Source: WQXF01 sp031552825 (GTDB lineage Bacteria > Bacillota > Clostridia > Christensenellales > Aristaeellaceae). Taken from it: a stretch of DNA of 64,000 nucleotides. Positions 17,688-25,681 of the stretch are shown here, one piece after another. The DNA is taken from positions 7,859-71,858 of the forward strand of contig JAVBMD010000037.1 of NCBI GenBank assembly GCA_031552825.1. The letters run 5' to 3'. The notes under the pieces were generated by a model, which did not search any database, was not told the DNA's origin, and saw only the letters and a program-made list of their open reading frames with translations. Within the stretch, counting starts at the first letter, position 1. Every line of letters starts with the position of its first letter. A program made the translations under genes and the position numbers.

Positions 17688-18734
17688 TTGTTTCGCAAGC
17701 AAAGGACCGATGAGACCGACTGGAGCACACGCACGCTGAGCGCCATGCGCGCACGGCGCTGGGAGGAACGAACTTCCCATCTTTCGGAGGCGCACGACGG
17801 CGCGCTCTCCGGGTTAACGGCACAGGAACTCCGCTGCCGTATCGAGTGCGGATGGCAGGCGGTGCCCTGCAAGCCGGTGGCCGCGCAGCAGGAGGCGCTC
17901 GCCCTGCGCGTGGTGCTGGAAGCGCTGCCCCGGCAGGTGGACTGCCTAGCGATTTCCGAGCATTCGCTGTTGGAGCGGCTGCTGGTGGAAGGCGGCCACG
18001 CGGAGCTGGAGGAATTGGAGGAACTGGAGGCCGCGCTGGCGCTGCGCCATCGGCTTTGGGCCGACGTCGGCATGCTCAACGGCAGCGTGATCGCGCGGCT
18101 GGACAGCAGGCTGATACAGCCATTGCGCGAAGCGATGGAGCGCCCGGCACACACCGCGGTGCGCATGCGCCTGTTCTCGGTACACGCCACCATCAGCGGC
18201 CTGCTCTACATCGCCGGTGCGCTGGACGACCGCGCGCCGCAGCGCCTGTTTATGGAGCAGGTGCTAAAGGCTGACGAACAGGATGAGGAAGCGCAGCATC
18301 TGGCGCAGCAATACCTGTGGGCGGCTTACGATTGCGTCGACTATCCGCAGGGCGTGCTGCTGGTGCATCCGGCGCTGGCCGATCCGCTGGGCTTCGTCGC
18401 CGGTTGGGAGCGCCCGATGAGCACGCCGGAGATCGACGCCGCGCAGCTATTGGGCGGCATGCAGGGCATATTGCCTGACGAGGAACCGTTGGACAATGCC
18501 CTCGCGGCGGCGCTGCGGCACGCGCTGCGCCCCAGCCAAGATGTGGACTGCGCGGTGCAGGAGCTTCGCCTGCTGGCCAAGCAGGGCGCGCCGCTGGAGG
18601 CGCTGCACCATGTACTCGCGCCCAAGCTGTGTGTGCTGGAAACCCCAGCGATCCGGCAGGCGGTGCGCGCGCTTTGGCAGGGCGTGCCGCGATGGGAGGG
18701 CTGCTACGCCCAGTCCAGCGAGGCGGTACAATAA
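17688..18734 (+). CDS. Uncharacterised cytoplasmic protein (348 aa)
   Basis: The frame starts at TTG (17688-17690), seven bases after GGGGGAGG; no ATG is near. The product is Leu/Ala/Glu-rich and probably all alpha-helical, with an acidic stretch (ELEELEELEAALAL, about residues 105-118) and no signal peptide or membrane segment. I recognise no domain or catalytic motif. It ends 22 bases before the pseudouridine synthase gene and probably shares its transcript. Codon use matches its neighbours, so it looks like a native chromosomal gene of unknown role. Confidence 0.65.
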   Translation: MFRKQRTDETDWSTRTLSAMRARRWEERTSHLSEAHDGALSGLTAQELRCRIECGWQAVPCKPVAAQQEALALRVVLEALPRQVDCLAISEHSLLERLLVEGGHAELEELEELEAALALRHRLWADVGMLNGSVIARLDSRLIQPLREAMERPAHTAVRMRLFSVHATISGLLYIAGALDDRAPQRLFMEQVLKADEQDEEAQHLAQQYLWAAYDCVDYPQGVLLVHPALADPLGFVAGWERPMSTPEIDAAQLLGGMQGILPDEEPLDNALAAALRHALRPSQDVDCAVQELRLLAKQGAPLEALHHVLAPKLCVLETPAIRQAVRALWQGVPRWEGCYAQSSEAVQ

Positions 18735-18756
18735 CAAAAGAGGGAGGCGGTTGGCC

Positions 18757-19656
18757 TTGCGTCATGTCGTGCCAAGCGTGCAACCGCCGCTTCCGCTGCG
18801 CGACTATCTGCCGCTGGCGCTGCCCGGCTTGCCGTCGTGGGCGCTGCGGCAAATGCTGGCTGAGCGCCAGATCAAGCGTGACGGCGTGCGGATGGCGGCC
18901 GGTGACGCGGTGCGCGGCGGCGATGTGCTGACGCTCTACCTGCCCAAGGCCGCGCTATCCGCCGCCGAAGGCGAATCGGCGCCGCTCCCCGCTCCCCCGA
19001 TCCCCACGGTGTATGAGGACGCGCGCATCTGGCTGGTTAACAAGCCGCAGGGCATCGCCACGCAGCAGGCCGATGACCCGCAGGACGCACCCGGCGTGCT
19101 GGAGCTTCTGCGCCACGCGCTGGCGGCGCGCGGGGAACCGGCCGACATGCTGCGCCCCTGCCACCGCCTGGATCACCACACCGGCGGGCTGCTGCTGTTC
19201 GCCAAGGACGAGCAGGCCGAAGCGATACTGCGCGAAGCCTTCGCGCGGCATGCCGTCGAAAAGCTGTATACCTGCCTGTGCGTCGGCACGCCGGAGCCGG
19301 AACAAAGGTTGCTGCATGCCTACCTGCGCAAGGACGCGCAGGCTGCCAGCGTAACGGTTCGCGCAAAGCCCTTCCCCGGCGCGCTGCCCATCGAAACCGC
19401 GTACCGGGTGCTTGCGCCCGGCGACATCGCCCGGCTGGAAGTGCGGCTGATTACCGGTCGCACGCACCAGATCCGCGCGCATCTGGCCTTCATCGGCCAT
19501 CCGGTGCTAGGCGATGATAAGTACGGCGACCGCGCCGCCAACCGCCTGCACGGTGCGCGGCGGCAAATGCTGTGGGCAACCGGCCTTGCCCTGCGCCCAA
19601 GCGGCGCGCTGGCGTACTTGGATGGGCATGCTTTCTCGGTGGAAGCGCCGTTTTAA
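18757..19656 (+). CDS. RluA-family rRNA pseudouridine synthase
   Basis: 299 residues from TTG (18757-18759), nine bases after AGGGAGG. Open frame continues upstream into the previous gene and is not used. The catalytic motif is CHRLDHHTGGLLLFAK, where the Asp of HRLD attacks uracil. IWLVNKPQGIATQ (strand before it), LITGRTHQIRAHLAFIGHP and DDKYGD are the other RluA/RluD family marks. The first 80 residues (LRDYLPLALPG..LRQMLAERQIKRDG) resemble a reduced S4-like RNA-binding domain. The target uridine is not predictable. Confidence 0.9.
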   Translation: MRHVVPSVQPPLPLRDYLPLALPGLPSWALRQMLAERQIKRDGVRMAAGDAVRGGDVLTLYLPKAALSAAEGESAPLPAPPIPTVYEDARIWLVNKPQGIATQQADDPQDAPGVLELLRHALAARGEPADMLRPCHRLDHHTGGLLLFAKDEQAEAILREAFARHAVEKLYTCLCVGTPEPEQRLLHAYLRKDAQAASVTVRAKPFPGALPIETAYRVLAPGDIARLEVRLITGRTHQIRAHLAFIGHPVLGDDKYGDRAANRLHGARRQMLWATGLALRPSGALAYLDGHAFSVEAPF

Positions 19657-19695
19657 AACAACTCGCCGCAATGAACGCGACGAGTTGTTGTTTTG
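19655..19695. terminator. Bidirectional terminator between convergent genes
   Basis: AACAACTCG (19657-19665) pairs with CGAGTTGTT (19681-19689), flanked by AAAA-rich sequence on the left and GTTTTG on the right. It lies between the convergent pseudouridine synthase and phosphoesterase genes and can serve both. Confidence 0.75.
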
Positions 19696-19706
19696 TGCGA
19701 TTGCTA

Positions 19707-20882
19707 TTATTGCGGCGTCAGCGAGGTGGTCAGCCGGATCAGCGCTACCCTCGGGCTATTGAACATCCGGAAAGGAATCATATACGCGCCGGACGCTCCC
19801 AATCCGGCGTTGATATATTGCGCCACGCCCGCCACCTGCGAGAGCCCATGTACGCGTTTGTCTCCGGGGAACCAACCGCCGCGCGGCAATTCCCCGCCGT
19901 TCTCCGGCACCTTGATGGGACCGAAGAAGGGCAGGCGCGCTTGCCCGCCATTGTAATGCCCGGCGAGCACCAGATCCAGCGTGCGCGCGTAGGAAGAGCC
20001 GGTGGAAAGCATCCAGCTTTGCAATGTGCGAATAAATTCCGCGCGCAGCGGGTGGTGAACCAGCGCGATGTGCATATCGCCGGAGGCCATCTCCGCGCGG
20101 GCGGTACGAACGCGCTCCAGCACGTCCAACTGGTAGTTTAGCATGCGCTCGCGCGCCTTAATCCCGGCCAGCTCCGCGTTGCCGCCCTCTTGATCCTGCC
20201 GGAGCTGATTGCGGTAGCGCTGCTCGGCTGCGTCCAGATCCAAGCTCAGTTGCGATTCCGGCACGATCCACAGCGTCCCGCCATTGTAGGTGACCTTCTG
20301 CGGGGCGTCGAGGTAGATCGCGCCCTTGCGCTGCGCGCCGAGGATGAAATCGGCAAACACATCGTTCGTATAATGCGGTTCGCCGATCACGGCGGTGGGA
20401 TCCTCATCTCCGGCGATAAAGTAAATCGGCTTTCCGGCATCCAGAATGTCCAGCAACTCATAGAAAGCGCGGGGATCCCCATCCGGCCCGGTCACGTCGC
20501 CAGTGATGCACACCGCGTTGTAGCGGGCGTTGCGCAGCGTCATCGCCAGCTGCTTCTGCTCGGTGCCGAAGCGCTTGCCGTGCAGATCCGAGATGTGCAG
20601 GATGGTGAACCCTTCGTATAGCTTATCCATGCCCGGCAGGGTAACTTGGACGCTTTCAATGCGCACGATGTTGTTGTCGATCACCGAATAGGCGGCAATG
20701 AAGAATATCACGATCAGGAGCACGATAAAGACCCAGCCCACCGGGAAGCGGTGCTGTGCGCGTTGATCCGAAAACATGCTGTGATTATATTTCGCCCCGC
20801 GGCGGCGCGGCGCGATGCGTGGCGACTGCGGTGCAGGCCTCGCAAATTGGTACGTATTGCTTCGGAACGGGCTGCGGTTCAT
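19707..20882 (-). CDS. Membrane-anchored calcineurin-like metallophosphoesterase with altered motifs
   Basis: 391 residues from the ATG at 20882, which has GAGAGGA about 10 bases upstream. A second ATG at 20777 (residue 36) is just before the membrane helix and is an alternative start. A single hydrophobic helix (about 48-66) anchors an outward-facing phosphoesterase fold: ILHISDLHGKRFG (98-102 region), AVCITGDVTG and VHHPL. Two motifs deviate. The canonical GNH(D/E) reads GDED (158-161), and the canonical GHTHGGQ reads GHYNGGQ. These replace residues that bind metal or act as catalyst in the family, so activity or metal use may differ. YkuE-like phosphoesterases act on lipids or phosphodiesters at the envelope; the substrate here is unknown. 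Confidence 0.8.
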   Translation of the reverse strand: MNRSPFRSNTYQFARPAPQSPRIAPRRRGAKYNHSMFSDQRAQHRFPVGWVFIVLLIVIFFIAAYSVIDNNIVRIESVQVTLPGMDKLYEGFTILHISDLHGKRFGTEQKQLAMTLRNARYNAVCITGDVTGPDGDPRAFYELLDILDAGKPIYFIAGDEDPTAVIGEPHYTNDVFADFILGAQRKGAIYLDAPQKVTYNGGTLWIVPESQLSLDLDAAEQRYRNQLRQDQEGGNAELAGIKARERMLNYQLDVLERVRTARAEMASGDMHIALVHHPLRAEFIRTLQSWMLSTGSSYARTLDLVLAGHYNGGQARLPFFGPIKVPENGGELPRGGWFPGDKRVHGLSQVAGVAQYINAGLGASGAYMIPFRMFNSPRVALIRLTTSLTPQ

Positions 20883-21134
20883 GGAGCTTCTATCCTCTCA
20901 TCTCCCAAAGGGAGCAATACACAAGCAAAAACAATACAGAATCCGACAAATTTCTGCCATATCCGCATGTTATATTGTATTATAGACAGAAACCGCACGG
21001 GTTTCAATGACTATATGTTTTCAAAAGTATAGTTTTTTGTTACAATTTGTTTGACACGGAAAAACCACGCGAACGATCGTCTTTGGATTCGACAAGAATC
21101 CCGCATCGTTGCCATACAAAATGGATTCCCCCTG

Positions 21135-21143
21135 TGCTATACT
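21135..21143 (+). promoter_or_regulatory. Extended -10 promoter of radA
   Basis: TGCTATACT, i.e. TG-n-TATACT with the -10 at 21138-21143, lies 36 bases before the ATG. No good -35 sits at 17 bases, so this would be an extended -10 promoter. Confidence 0.55.
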
Positions 21144-21179
21144 AAGGACAAGCCGCTTCGCGGCAAGCAAGGAGCAGGC

Positions 21180-22562
21180 ATGGCGTCATCGAAAAACAAA
21201 AGCACCTACGTGTGCGGCAATTGTGGTTACGAAACCGCGCGCTGGCTGGGCAAGTGTCCGGATTGTGGGGAATGGAACACGCTGGCGGAACAAAGCGCCG
21301 CGCCGGAGCTAACCGGCAAGGGCGCCAAGCCCGCCAAGCAGCGCCCCGGAACCGGCGCGGCGGCCACCCGCCTGCGCGATATCCCCGAAGAAACGCAGCT
21401 GCGCGCCAGCACAGGCATCGGTGAACTGGATCGCGTGCTGGGCGGCGGGGTGGTTGCGGGGTCGATGGTGCTGGTGGGCGGCGATCCGGGCATCGGCAAA
21501 TCGACGCTGCTGCTACAGGCAATGGCCAATCTCGCCAAGGGCGACGCCTCGGTGCTCTACGTCACCGGCGAGGAATCCGCGCGGCAGGTCAAGATGCGCG
21601 CGCGCCGCTTGGGCGTGGACGGCACAGATCTGTACATCCTCGCTGAAAACGCTATGGACGAGCTGGAGGCGCGCTTCGCCGAGATTCAGCCCGATTACAT
21701 GGTGGTCGACTCGATTCAAACCATGTACCGCCCGGAGATGGCCTCCGCGCCGGGCAGCGTATCACAGGTACGCGAATCCGCCGCGCTGCTGATGCGCATG
21801 GCCAAGACCTCGGGCTGCGCCATCTTTGTGGTGGGGCATGTCACCAAGGAAGGCGCTATCGCCGGTCCCCGCGTGCTAGAGCACATGGTAGATGTGGTGG
21901 CTTACTTCGAGGGCGACCGGCAGCACGAATACCGCATCCTGCGCGCCGTCAAAAACCGCTTCGGCTCGGTTAACGAGCTGGGGCTGTTCCAGATGCAGGA
22001 GGAGGGCATGGTGGAGGTGGCCAACCCCTCCGAGCTGCTGCTCTCGGCAAGGGCGCGCGGCGTGCCCGGCTCGGCGGTGTTCTGCGGGCTGGAGGGCACG
22101 CGCCCCATGCTGGTGGACGTGCAGGCGCTGGTGGCGCAGACCGCCTATGGCAACCCCCGCCGCACCGCCAACGGCGTGGAGTTGGGGCGGCTGGCGGTGA
22201 TGCTGGCGGTGCTCGAGAAGCGCGCGCGGCTGCCGCTCTATAATCAGGATGTCTATATCAACGTGGCAGGCGGGCTCGCGCTGACCGAACCGGCGGCGGA
22301 TTTGCCGCTGTGCGCGGCGGTGGCCTCCTCGCTGCGCGATATCCCGGTGCCGTCGGATTGGGCGGTGATGGGCGAGGTCGGGTTGGCGGGCGAGGTGCGC
22401 GCCATCGGCCAAGCGGAGCGGCGGTTAGCGGAATGCCGCAGGCTCGGCTTCTCCACCTGCGTGCTGCCCCGTGAAAATGCCAAGCGGCTGCGCGCCGCGC
22501 CGGATATGAAGCTATATGGTGTGGACACGCTGGCCGAGGCGCTGTCGGTGCTGCTGGGATAA
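21180..22562 (+). CDS. radA: DNA repair protein RadA
   Basis: 460 residues from the ATG at 21180, preceded by AAGGAG; the longer open frame upstream is not used. RadA is a RecA-related helicase that processes recombination intermediates. Domains in order: zinc ribbon with Cys12, Cys15, Cys26, Cys29 (VCGNCGYETARWLGKCPDC); RecA-like ATPase with Walker A GGDPGIGKST; the RadA-specific KNRFGS motif; and a Lon-protease-like C-terminal domain (PLYNQDVYINVAGGL). All are intact. In Firmicutes radA is often near disA or a YacL-type gene, and the next gene here is YacL-like. Confidence 0.97.
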   Translation: MASSKNKSTYVCGNCGYETARWLGKCPDCGEWNTLAEQSAAPELTGKGAKPAKQRPGTGAAATRLRDIPEETQLRASTGIGELDRVLGGGVVAGSMVLVGGDPGIGKSTLLLQAMANLAKGDASVLYVTGEESARQVKMRARRLGVDGTDLYILAENAMDELEARFAEIQPDYMVVDSIQTMYRPEMASAPGSVSQVRESAALLMRMAKTSGCAIFVVGHVTKEGAIAGPRVLEHMVDVVAYFEGDRQHEYRILRAVKNRFGSVNELGLFQMQEEGMVEVANPSELLLSARARGVPGSAVFCGLEGTRPMLVDVQALVAQTAYGNPRRTANGVELGRLAVMLAVLEKRARLPLYNQDVYINVAGGLALTEPAADLPLCAAVASSLRDIPVPSDWAVMGEVGLAGEVRAIGQAERRLAECRRLGFSTCVLPRENAKRLRAAPDMKLYGVDTLAEALSVLLG

Positions 22563-22653
22563 AGTTGTCGCTCCGCGCATAAACCGCCCAAAAGCGTACA
22601 AGCTATATACAGGCCGGGTCTCCCGGCCGCAAAGAAGCGAAAGGGATGAGCGC

Positions 22654-23781
22654 ATGAAGGATAGGATATGGAGGCGCTGGCTGCGTACTTTGACAATATT
22701 GTTCGGCGGGGCAGTCGGCGCGGGCATCGCGATGTTGGTGATACAAATTTGGCGGGCGCTGGCCAATACAGGCCGGGCGATTCCCCTCGATCCGATCTGG
22801 ATGCTGGGCATCACCGCCACCTTCACATTTCTTGGACTCTTATTCACTTACATTTTTGCCGCGCGCATCATCGACCGGTTTTCATCAGCGGTTACCCGGC
22901 TGGAGCGTTACTTGGACGCCACCCCTATGGCCAAGGTATTTGTCGGCGCCATCGGCCTGATCGTCGGGCTGGCCATCGCGGCGCTCATCACGCAGTTGTT
23001 CACCTTCGGCGGGCATTCGCTGCTCACCGTCTCGCTTTCCACCATCACCTATCTGGTGCTGGGCTATCTGGGTATTTCGGTGAGCACCAAGCGCTGGCGC
23101 GAGTTCCCGCTGCTCTCCTTCTCCCGCCGCGGCGAGCGCCAGCGCGAACGCGTGAACAACGCTTCCGGCACCTCTGTTCCCAAGATATTGGATACCAGCG
23201 TCATCATCGACGGGCGCATCTTCGATATCTGCAAGACCGGCTTTGTCGAAGGGCCGCTGGTGGTTTCCCAGTCGGTGCTCGACGAACTGCGCCACATCGC
23301 CGATTCCAGCGACGCGCTGCGCCGCAACCGGGGCCGCCGCGGCTTGGACGTATTGCAGCGCATCCAAAAGGAGCTGGAATTGCCCATCGTCATCGACGAA
23401 ACCGAGTTTGAGGAAACCGATGAGGTGGACGTGAAGCTGCTCAAGCTGGCGCAGCAAACCGGCGGCATCGTCGTCACCAACGATTATAACCTGAACAAGG
23501 TCGCCAGCGTCACCGGCGTGCGGGTGCTCAACATCAACGAACTGGCCAACGCCGTCAAGCCGGTGGTGCTGCACGGCGAGGAGATGGTGGTGCAGATCGT
23601 CCGCGAGGGCAAGGAACCCGGCCAGGGCGTCGGCTATCTGGAGGATGGCACCATGATCGTGGTGGACAACGGCCGCCGCTGCATCGGTGAAACCGTCGAC
23701 GTGGTGGTGACCACCGTGCTGCAAACCTCGGCCGGACGCATGATCTTCACCAAGATTAAGCAAGCCGACAAGGTCGGATAA
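22654..23781 (+). CDS. PIN/TRAM domain membrane protein (YacL-like)
   Basis: 375 residues from the ATG at 22654, with AAGGGATG upstream. The N-terminal 140 residues hold about four membrane helices (FGGAVGAGIAMLVIQI, ITATFTFLGLLFTYIFAA and two more). A PIN nuclease domain follows, with the acidic residues in ILDTSVIIDGR, VLDELRHIADSSD and TNDYNLNKVA. The C-terminus is a TRAM domain (GYLEDGTMIVVDNGRRCIGE), which binds RNA. The whole architecture is that of Bacillus YacL, whose cellular role is poorly understood. It lies 91 bases after radA and ends in a strong terminator. Confidence 0.92.
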   Translation: MKDRIWRRWLRTLTILFGGAVGAGIAMLVIQIWRALANTGRAIPLDPIWMLGITATFTFLGLLFTYIFAARIIDRFSSAVTRLERYLDATPMAKVFVGAIGLIVGLAIAALITQLFTFGGHSLLTVSLSTITYLVLGYLGISVSTKRWREFPLLSFSRRGERQRERVNNASGTSVPKILDTSVIIDGRIFDICKTGFVEGPLVVSQSVLDELRHIADSSDALRRNRGRRGLDVLQRIQKELELPIVIDETEFEETDEVDVKLLKLAQQTGGIVVTNDYNLNKVASVTGVRVLNINELANAVKPVVLHGEEMVVQIVREGKEPGQGVGYLEDGTMIVVDNGRRCIGETVDVVVTTVLQTSAGRMIFTKIKQADKVG

Positions 23782-23796
23782 TCCTAGGGATTGCGA

Positions 23797-23836
23797 AGCC
23801 CCTTTGGCTCATTGTTTCGAGCCAAAGGGGCTTTTT
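23797..23836 (+). terminator. Rho-independent terminator after the YacL-like gene
   Basis: AGCCCCTTTGGCTC (23797-23810) pairs with GAGCCAAAGGGGCT (23819-23832), a 14-bp perfect stem followed by TTTTG. Confidence 0.95.
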
Positions 23837-23858
23837 GCTTCTCAACCGCCCGCCGATT

Positions 23859-23867
23859 TGCTATACT
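23859..23867 (+). promoter_or_regulatory. Extended -10 promoter of the cation efflux gene
   Basis: TGCTATACT with the -10 at 23862-23867. It repeats the radA -10 exactly. The start of transcription would fall at the ribosome binding site (GGAGGAGG), giving a very short leader. Confidence 0.5.
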
Positions 23868-23886
23868 GGAAGGAGGAGGTGTCGCT

Positions 23887-24780
23887 ATGCAGGCCGATCG
23901 CAAGCACATCGCGAGCCGTGTTCTCTGGGTTACGCTGGCCGCCAACACCGCGCTGATGGCGGTCAAGTTTCTCGCCGGATGGCTGGGGAACAGCGGCGCT
24001 ATGGTATCCGACGCGGTGCACACGCTTTCCGACGTGGGCACGACGGTGCTGGTGATGGTGGGCATGCGCCTGGCCGCCAAGGAGAGCGACGCCGAACACC
24101 CCTATGGGCATGAAAAATTGGAAACCCTTACCGGCCTTGCGCTGGCGGCGGTGCTAGCGCTTACGGCGCTGGGCATCGGCTATGGCGGGCTGCGCCAGCT
24201 GCTCTCGCCGGAGGATCTGCCGGTGCCGGGGCTTTTCCCGCTGCTGGCGGCGCTGCTGTCCATCGCGGTGCAGGAGGCGCTGTTTCACTACGCGCGGCGC
24301 GGCGCCAAGGCGCTGCGCTCCACCGCGATGATGGCCGACGCGTGGCATCACCGCAGCGACGCGCTGAGCTCCATCGGCAGCCTCATCGGCATCGCGTGCG
24401 CGCGCATGGGGTTGCGCGCTATGGATCCCATCGCCTCGCTGGGCATCTGCGTGGCGATTCTCTTCGCCGCGTTCGGCATCGGCCGGAGCGCGGCGCGCCA
24501 ATTATTGGACGTATCGGCCGACGCGGACACGCTAACGCGCATTCAGGCGCTGATTGCAGGCACCGAGGGCGTCCTGCACACCGACAGCCTGCGCACCCGC
24601 CAGCACGCCAACCGGCTCTACATCGATGTGGAAATCGCCGTCAATCGCACGGTTTCCTTTGAGGACGCGCATCGCGTTGCTGAGGCGGTACACGCTACCC
24701 TCGAACGGGAGATCCCCGACGTGCTGCACTGCACGGTACACGCCAATCCGCACCACGACGACGGCACGCCGGTGGATTGA
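23887..24780 (+). CDS. Cation diffusion facilitator family transporter
   Basis: 297 residues from the ATG at 23887, after GGAGGAGGTG. It has six hydrophobic segments and a soluble C-terminal domain. The metal-site motifs SDAVHTLSDVGTT (helix 2) and ADAWHHRSDALSSI (helix 5) give the expected H/D pairs of CDF exporters, and HPYGHEKLETL is the conserved loop. CDF proteins swap Zn, Mn, Fe or Co for protons, moving metal out of the cell. The HxxxD form of site A is usual in zinc- and iron-type CDFs, but the metal is not certain. The gene runs convergently into the next one with 5 bases between stops. Confidence 0.92.
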   Translation: MQADRKHIASRVLWVTLAANTALMAVKFLAGWLGNSGAMVSDAVHTLSDVGTTVLVMVGMRLAAKESDAEHPYGHEKLETLTGLALAAVLALTALGIGYGGLRQLLSPEDLPVPGLFPLLAALLSIAVQEALFHYARRGAKALRSTAMMADAWHHRSDALSSIGSLIGIACARMGLRAMDPIASLGICVAILFAAFGIGRSAARQLLDVSADADTLTRIQALIAGTEGVLHTDSLRTRQHANRLYIDVEIAVNRTVSFEDAHRVAEAVHATLEREIPDVLHCTVHANPHHDDGTPVD

Positions 24781-24785
24781 CGCCG

Positions 24786-25547
24786 TCATAGCCCCTTGGG
24801 CGTGCTGTACAGGCTGACGCTTGCGAATATCTCCTCGCGCGTTGGCTGGATCGAACCATTCCCATCGCCCTCGTTTTCCAGCGTGAACCCGGCGTCGGCG
24901 CCGGTGGCGACAATCGTATACGCCGAAAGAAATTCCTCGGAGCGCTGATCGAAGAAGGCCTGTATCGCCTCGTCGCTTTCGGTGGTCAGCGCCTCCGGCA
25001 GGTCGTGTCCGCCAAACAGCGGCGTGCGGATCACCAGCTTGCCCTCCCCATTCTTGCCTTCCATCACGCGCAGCGCATAGAAGGCCAAGCCAAAGTCGTA
25101 GCTGCCCTCGTTGTGCGTATACTTGATGAGCAGCATCGGCTGCCCGCCGTCCGCCGGATCGCGCACGAGGTAGGTTTGGTGCCGGTTGGAATGCTCGCTG
25201 GCCAGCAACAATCCCAGCCCGCCTTCCTCCACCTTGAGCGGCAGAACGGCGCCTTCGCGCAACGTGTACGCGCGCTCAGCAAAAGCGTAACGCCACTGCC
25301 CCTGCTTGAGGAACGCCACGTACAGCTCCGGCCATCCGTCGAAGTCCAAGTCGATCAAGTCGACGAAAACACCGCATTTGTCCTCATCAGACAGCGCGTT
25401 GTATTCTGCGACATCCTTCAAAATTTGCTCGGTATACAGATCGCGCGGATCCGCGGCCGCCCCCGCACCGGCCCATGCCGGTATCGCCGCCGTACACATC
25501 GCGAGCGCGATCAGCAGCGCCAGCCACGGCCTCTTCTTTTGCAGCAT
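24786..25547 (-). CDS. Secreted protein of unknown function (253 aa)
   Basis: Starts at the ATG at 25547, after GGGAGGG. Signal peptide LQKKRPWLALLIALAMCTA with likely cleavage at AWA|GAG. The mature protein contains DLIDLDFDGWPELYVAF, a D-x-D-x-D-G-x-x-E calcium-binding-like pattern also seen in VCBS/EF-hand-like secreted proteins, near residues 60-75. The rest is not recognised. It lies downstream of the 677-residue zinc-ribbon protein but is separated by a terminator. Confidence 0.7.
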   Translation of the reverse strand: MLQKKRPWLALLIALAMCTAAIPAWAGAGAAADPRDLYTEQILKDVAEYNALSDEDKCGVFVDLIDLDFDGWPELYVAFLKQGQWRYAFAERAYTLREGAVLPLKVEEGGLGLLLASEHSNRHQTYLVRDPADGGQPMLLIKYTHNEGSYDFGLAFYALRVMEGKNGEGKLVIRTPLFGGHDLPEALTTESDEAIQAFFDQRSEEFLSAYTIVATGADAGFTLENEGDGNGSIQPTREEIFASVSLYSTPKGL

Positions 25548-25635
25548 GCAAAACCCTCCCCATTTTTTCCCTCTGTCAAAAAAACGCTGTCCGCGCGCTT
25601 TTTCTTCCAAGTGCCGCGCAATATTTGGCATAGCA

Positions 25636-25666
25636 AAACAGCCCTCCGCCGCCGGAAGGCTGTTTA
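25636..25666 (-). terminator. Terminator after the 677-aa zinc-ribbon protein gene
   Basis: AAACAGCC (25636-25643) pairs with GGCTGTTT (25658-25665), with further pairing inside. On the minus strand it is followed by TGCTATGCC after TTTT. Confidence 0.75.
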
Positions 25667-25681
25667 TCGCTTGCCCTTGTA

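Noticed and set aside
17640..17700. Possible SRP RNA (ffs), because of AACCATGTC and GGGGGAGGCAGGAAC
   Set aside because: The conserved domain IV core (GGTCAGG..GGAAGGAAGCAGC type) is absent, and the purine-rich part is better explained as the ribosome binding site of the following TTG-start gene.
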